Below, one piece after another: positions 61,709 through 64,000 of a stretch of 64,000 nucleotides of DNA. The stretch is from Undibacterium sp. KW1. Its GTDB lineage: Bacteria > Pseudomonadota > Gammaproteobacteria > Burkholderiales > Burkholderiaceae_D. The stretch spans positions 62,001-126,000 of the forward strand of contig NZ_AP018439.1 in NCBI RefSeq assembly GCF_009937955.1, read 5' to 3'. Both the position numbers and the translations under genes were made by a program. Numbering within the stretch: the stretch's first letter is position 1; the number at the start of each line of letters is the position of its first letter. The notes beneath the pieces were generated by a model. It was not told where the DNA came from. It ran no database searches and was given only the letters and a program-made list of their open reading frames with translations.

Positions 61709-64000
61709 TCAGGCTTGACTCGCTGGCTGGTTTTGTTCCTGCCACTTGCCCAGCCAGGCGGGCATGTCAGTTGAAGGCATGGGTTTGCTGATGTAATAAC
61801 CTTGAGCCTGGTCGCAGCCCAGCTCCTTCAGCAAATTCATGACTTCTATATTTTCCACACCCTCGGCCACTACACGCAAGCCCATATTGTGTCCCAGGTC
61901 TATGGTCGATTTGACGATCTTGGTGTCATCAATATCCTTCTCCATCTTGAGTACAAAAGATTTGTCTATCTTCAGTTCATGGACCGGCAGGCGCTTCAGG
62001 TAGGCCAGTGACGAATAACCCGTGCCAAAATCATCGATAGACAACTCAAAGCCCATGGCATGCAATTTGTCCAGCGTCTGGAAGGCCCGGACCGGGTCAT
62101 CCATGATGGCACTCTCAGTGATTTCCAGGCAAAACGAGGCAGCTTTTACTTCATGGTTCTGCAACACCTGGGCAAATTTGCCTGGCAAATCCTGATCCAG
62201 CAAATCTCGGGTAGAAATATTGACCGAGATTTTCAGGTGTATGCCCTGCTGGGCCCAAAGGTGGCAGACCCGTGCTGCTTCATTCATGACCCAGTGCGTC
62301 AACTGGCGTATGAAGCCGGTTTGCTCGGCAAAGGGAATGAACTGATCGGGGAAGATAAAGCCACGCTCGGGATGTATCCAGCGTACCAGTGCTTCGACTG
62401 CAATCACCTGGCCATGGTCTAGACCAACCTTGGGTTGTACATATAAACGGAAGGCCTGCTGTTCCAGTGCTGCCCGCAATTCGCTGAGCAAAGACAGGCT
62501 TTGCTGGCTGGACTTGTCGATGTCGGGGGAATAAATGACTGCGCCACTATTGCCGAGTTTTGCCGCATACATGGCAACCTCAACCCGGCTCAGCAAACTT
62601 TGGGCATCCCCCGCATGTTCAGGAAAACCGGCGATGCCTATGCCGGCCCCCAGATCAACAGTCTGGTCTTCTATGGAGATAGGTTTTTCCAGTGAACGCA
62701 GGATGCGGTTCGCCAGCTCTAGTGCATCTTCCTTGGCGCTATTTGGCAACAGTATGGCAAATTCATCACCACCGAGGCGGGCGGGTTTGGTACCGCCAGC
62801 TCCAAGTTCTGCCGACAGGCGTATGGCAACCTGGTTCAGCAGGATATCGCCAAAGCGGTGTCCCATGACGTCATTCACATGCTTGAAACGGTCGAGGTCC
62901 ATCATCAGCACATAGCAGGACTTTTCATGGGAACGTGCGCTGGCAATGGCTTCTTCCAGCATGTCGGTAAACAGTGCCCGGTTTGGCAGATTGGTCAGGG
63001 TGTCCCAGTAAGCCAGACGGCTGATTTCTTTTTCACGCTGGGCAATACCATCACGCATGGTCATGAAGGTGCGCGCCAGGTCGCCGATCTCGTCCTTTTG
63101 TTTGACGTCAATGGTGGCAGTGTAGTCACCGGCACCCAGGCTGCGCGCAGTTTCTGCCAGTTGCCGTACCGGCCCGGTAATGCGACGGGCCGTGATGGCG
63201 CTGATGATGCTGGCAACCACGGCAGCAAGTACCGTCAGTAGCAAGAGATTGCGCTGCAAGTCCTTATAAGGGGCGACTGCCTGGCTGATCGACAGTTGCA
63301 GCACGGCGATGGTATTAAACTGTTCGTTCTGTGCCAGTCTGAGTATGCGGGCGCTATACTGGTCGTCATCGATTTGCAGGGCAGGCAGATAATTGACCAG
63401 TTTGTCTGCAACAGGTAATTGCTGGGCCAGCTTGCCAGCGTTCTCATCATTGAGGCTGGACACATTCGCGAGCCAGCGCCCCTGTTTTTCAGAGGTCAGC
63501 AAACTGATTTGCATGCGCGATAATTCATGCATGTCGGTCACCAGGGCCTTGCCTATGGGGATGGCCATGACTACCCAACTGATGGTGACCGGTGCTTCGA
63601 TAGGCACGACCACCATTTGATAAGGTTTGCCATCGACGATGGCCGTACTGGCAGCACTGCCGGTTTTTTCTGCGGTTTGTATCAGTGCGGCAACCGATTG
63701 CTGCAGGCTATTGCTTAATTCATTGTTTGCACCATTGCTGCGGCTGGTTTTGCTGGTTGCTGAAAAAGCCGTGATTTTCCTGTCCAACCCGACCAGCATG
63801 GTCAGGTCTGAACCTATGCGGTTGCCATGATTGGACAAGGTTGAGACGATGGTTTCAGTATCGTGCGTACCTATGGCTTCGCGAAAGGCATAATCCTTGG
63901 CGAGGACGATGGCGCCCTGTATGAGTTTTTGTGCATTCTGGTCCAGCAGGCGCAGCAGGAATTTTTCATTGATTTTCAGATTCTCTTCAACGGCGGTACG
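61709..64000 (-). CDS. GGDEF-EAL protein, N-terminus beyond the right edge
   Basis: The frame stays open to 64000, beyond an apparent start at 63838, so at least 54 more residues belong to it (for example K-I-N-E-K-F-L-L-R-L-L-D). Visible parts: periplasmic sensor, transmembrane helix (L-L-L-L-T-V-L-A-A-V-V-A-S-I-I), HAMP, GGDEF with R-L-G-G-D-E-F, and EAL with V-E-A-L-V-R-W and D-D-F-G-T-G-Y-S-S-L. Both catalytic motifs are intact. It may make or break c-di-GMP. It converges with the cyclase, the stops 10 bases apart. Confidence 0.9.
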   Translation of the reverse strand, partial: RTAVEENLKINEKFLLRLLDQNAQKLIQGAIVLAKDYAFREAIGTHDTETIVSTLSNHGNRIGSDLTMLVGLDRKITAFSATSKTSRSNGANNELSNSLQQSVAALIQTAEKTGSAASTAIVDGKPYQMVVVPIEAPVTISWVVMAIPIGKALVTDMHELSRMQISLLTSEKQGRWLANVSSLNDENAGKLAQQLPVADKLVNYLPALQIDDDQYSARILRLAQNEQFNTIAVLQLSISQAVAPYKDLQRNLLLLTVLAAVVASIISAITARRITGPVRQLAETARSLGAGDYTATIDVKQKDEIGDLARTFMTMRDGIAQREKEISRLAYWDTLTNLPNRALFTDMLEEAIASARSHEKSCYVLMMDLDRFKHVNDVMGHRFGDILLNQVAIRLSAELGAGGTKPARLGGDEFAILLPNSAKEDALELANRILRSLEKPISIEDQTVDLGAGIGIAGFPEHAGDAQSLLSRVEVAMYAAKLGNSGAVIYSPDIDKSSQQSLSLLSELRAALEQQAFRLYVQPKVGLDHGQVIAVEALVRWIHPERGFIFPDQFIPFAEQTGFIRQLTHWVMNEAARVCHLWAQQGIHLKISVNISTRDLLDQDLPGKFAQVLQNHEVKAASFCLEITESAIMDDPVRAFQTLDKLHAMGFELSIDDFGTGYSSLAYLKRLPVHELKIDKSFVLKMEKDIDDTKIVKSTIDLGHNMGLRVVAEGVENIEVMNLLKELGCDQAQGYYISKPMPSTDMPAWLGKWQEQNQPASQA

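Overview
The window looks like part of a betaproteobacterial chromosome, probably Burkholderiales/Oxalobacteraceae (Undibacterium-like). That is an inference from gene content: TorF-GlnK-AmtB, UbiK, LapD/LapG, T6SS TagH/PppA/PpkA/TssQ, DUF3034 and many c-di-GMP proteins. No rRNA or tRNA gene was recognised.

Positions 1 to about 9624 are accessory DNA, visibly AT-richer than the rest around 3-7.6 kb. They appear to be one end of a Tn7-like element inserted in comM (yifB). The comM reading frame runs normally from its start at 10494 to the conserved A-V-A-L-V-G-G-G stretch and then stops matching. The joined DNA starts with TGTG, carries two TGTCGCA repeats 20 bp apart, and leads at once into a 612-residue protein resembling TnsE. 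Cargo includes an SF2 helicase overlapping a small Cys/His protein gene, an AAA ATPase with a TOPRIM domain, several small unknown genes and decayed fragments. Both larger cargo genes are plausible anti-phage genes.

10.5-16.7 kb is core-like: ubiK, then torF-glnK-amtB behind a well-formed sigma-54 promoter with two NtrC-type boxes, then a TPR lipoprotein-like exported protein, a TonB-like single-pass protein and DUF2288. 16.9-20.8 kb holds lapD facing lapG and a threonine aldolase.

20.8-27.4 kb is the most unusual stretch. A three-gene operon of unknown function sits behind a near-consensus sigma-54 promoter. Divergent from it is an FHA-domain sigma-54 activator, broken by a one-base slip in a C7 tract. 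A Ser/Thr kinase with TPRs follows. This suggests a kinase to FHA-activator to sigma-54 circuit.

27.6-34.5 kb: frameshifted yigZ, deoC-deoA-deoD, a lone FliL-like protein, ettA, and ompW behind an FNR-type promoter. 34.6-42 kb: a sigma-54-type promoter drives an adaptor/ATPase/two-permease export system, followed by its likely NtrC-type regulator and sensor kinase. 42-48.4 kb: DUF1993, repeats, a TonB-receptor remnant, a RodZ-like protein, and a T6SS threonine-phosphorylation module (tagH, pppA, ppkA, tssQ).

48.5-64 kb: an M24 peptidase, an intergenic repeat block, a TonB-dependent receptor, an M9 collagenase-like lipoprotein, a cupredoxin-like exported protein, a palindromic repeat element, two tandem copies of a DUF3034/truncated-haemoglobin pair, a TPR protein, a Cache-GGDEF cyclase and a GGDEF-EAL protein running off the right edge.
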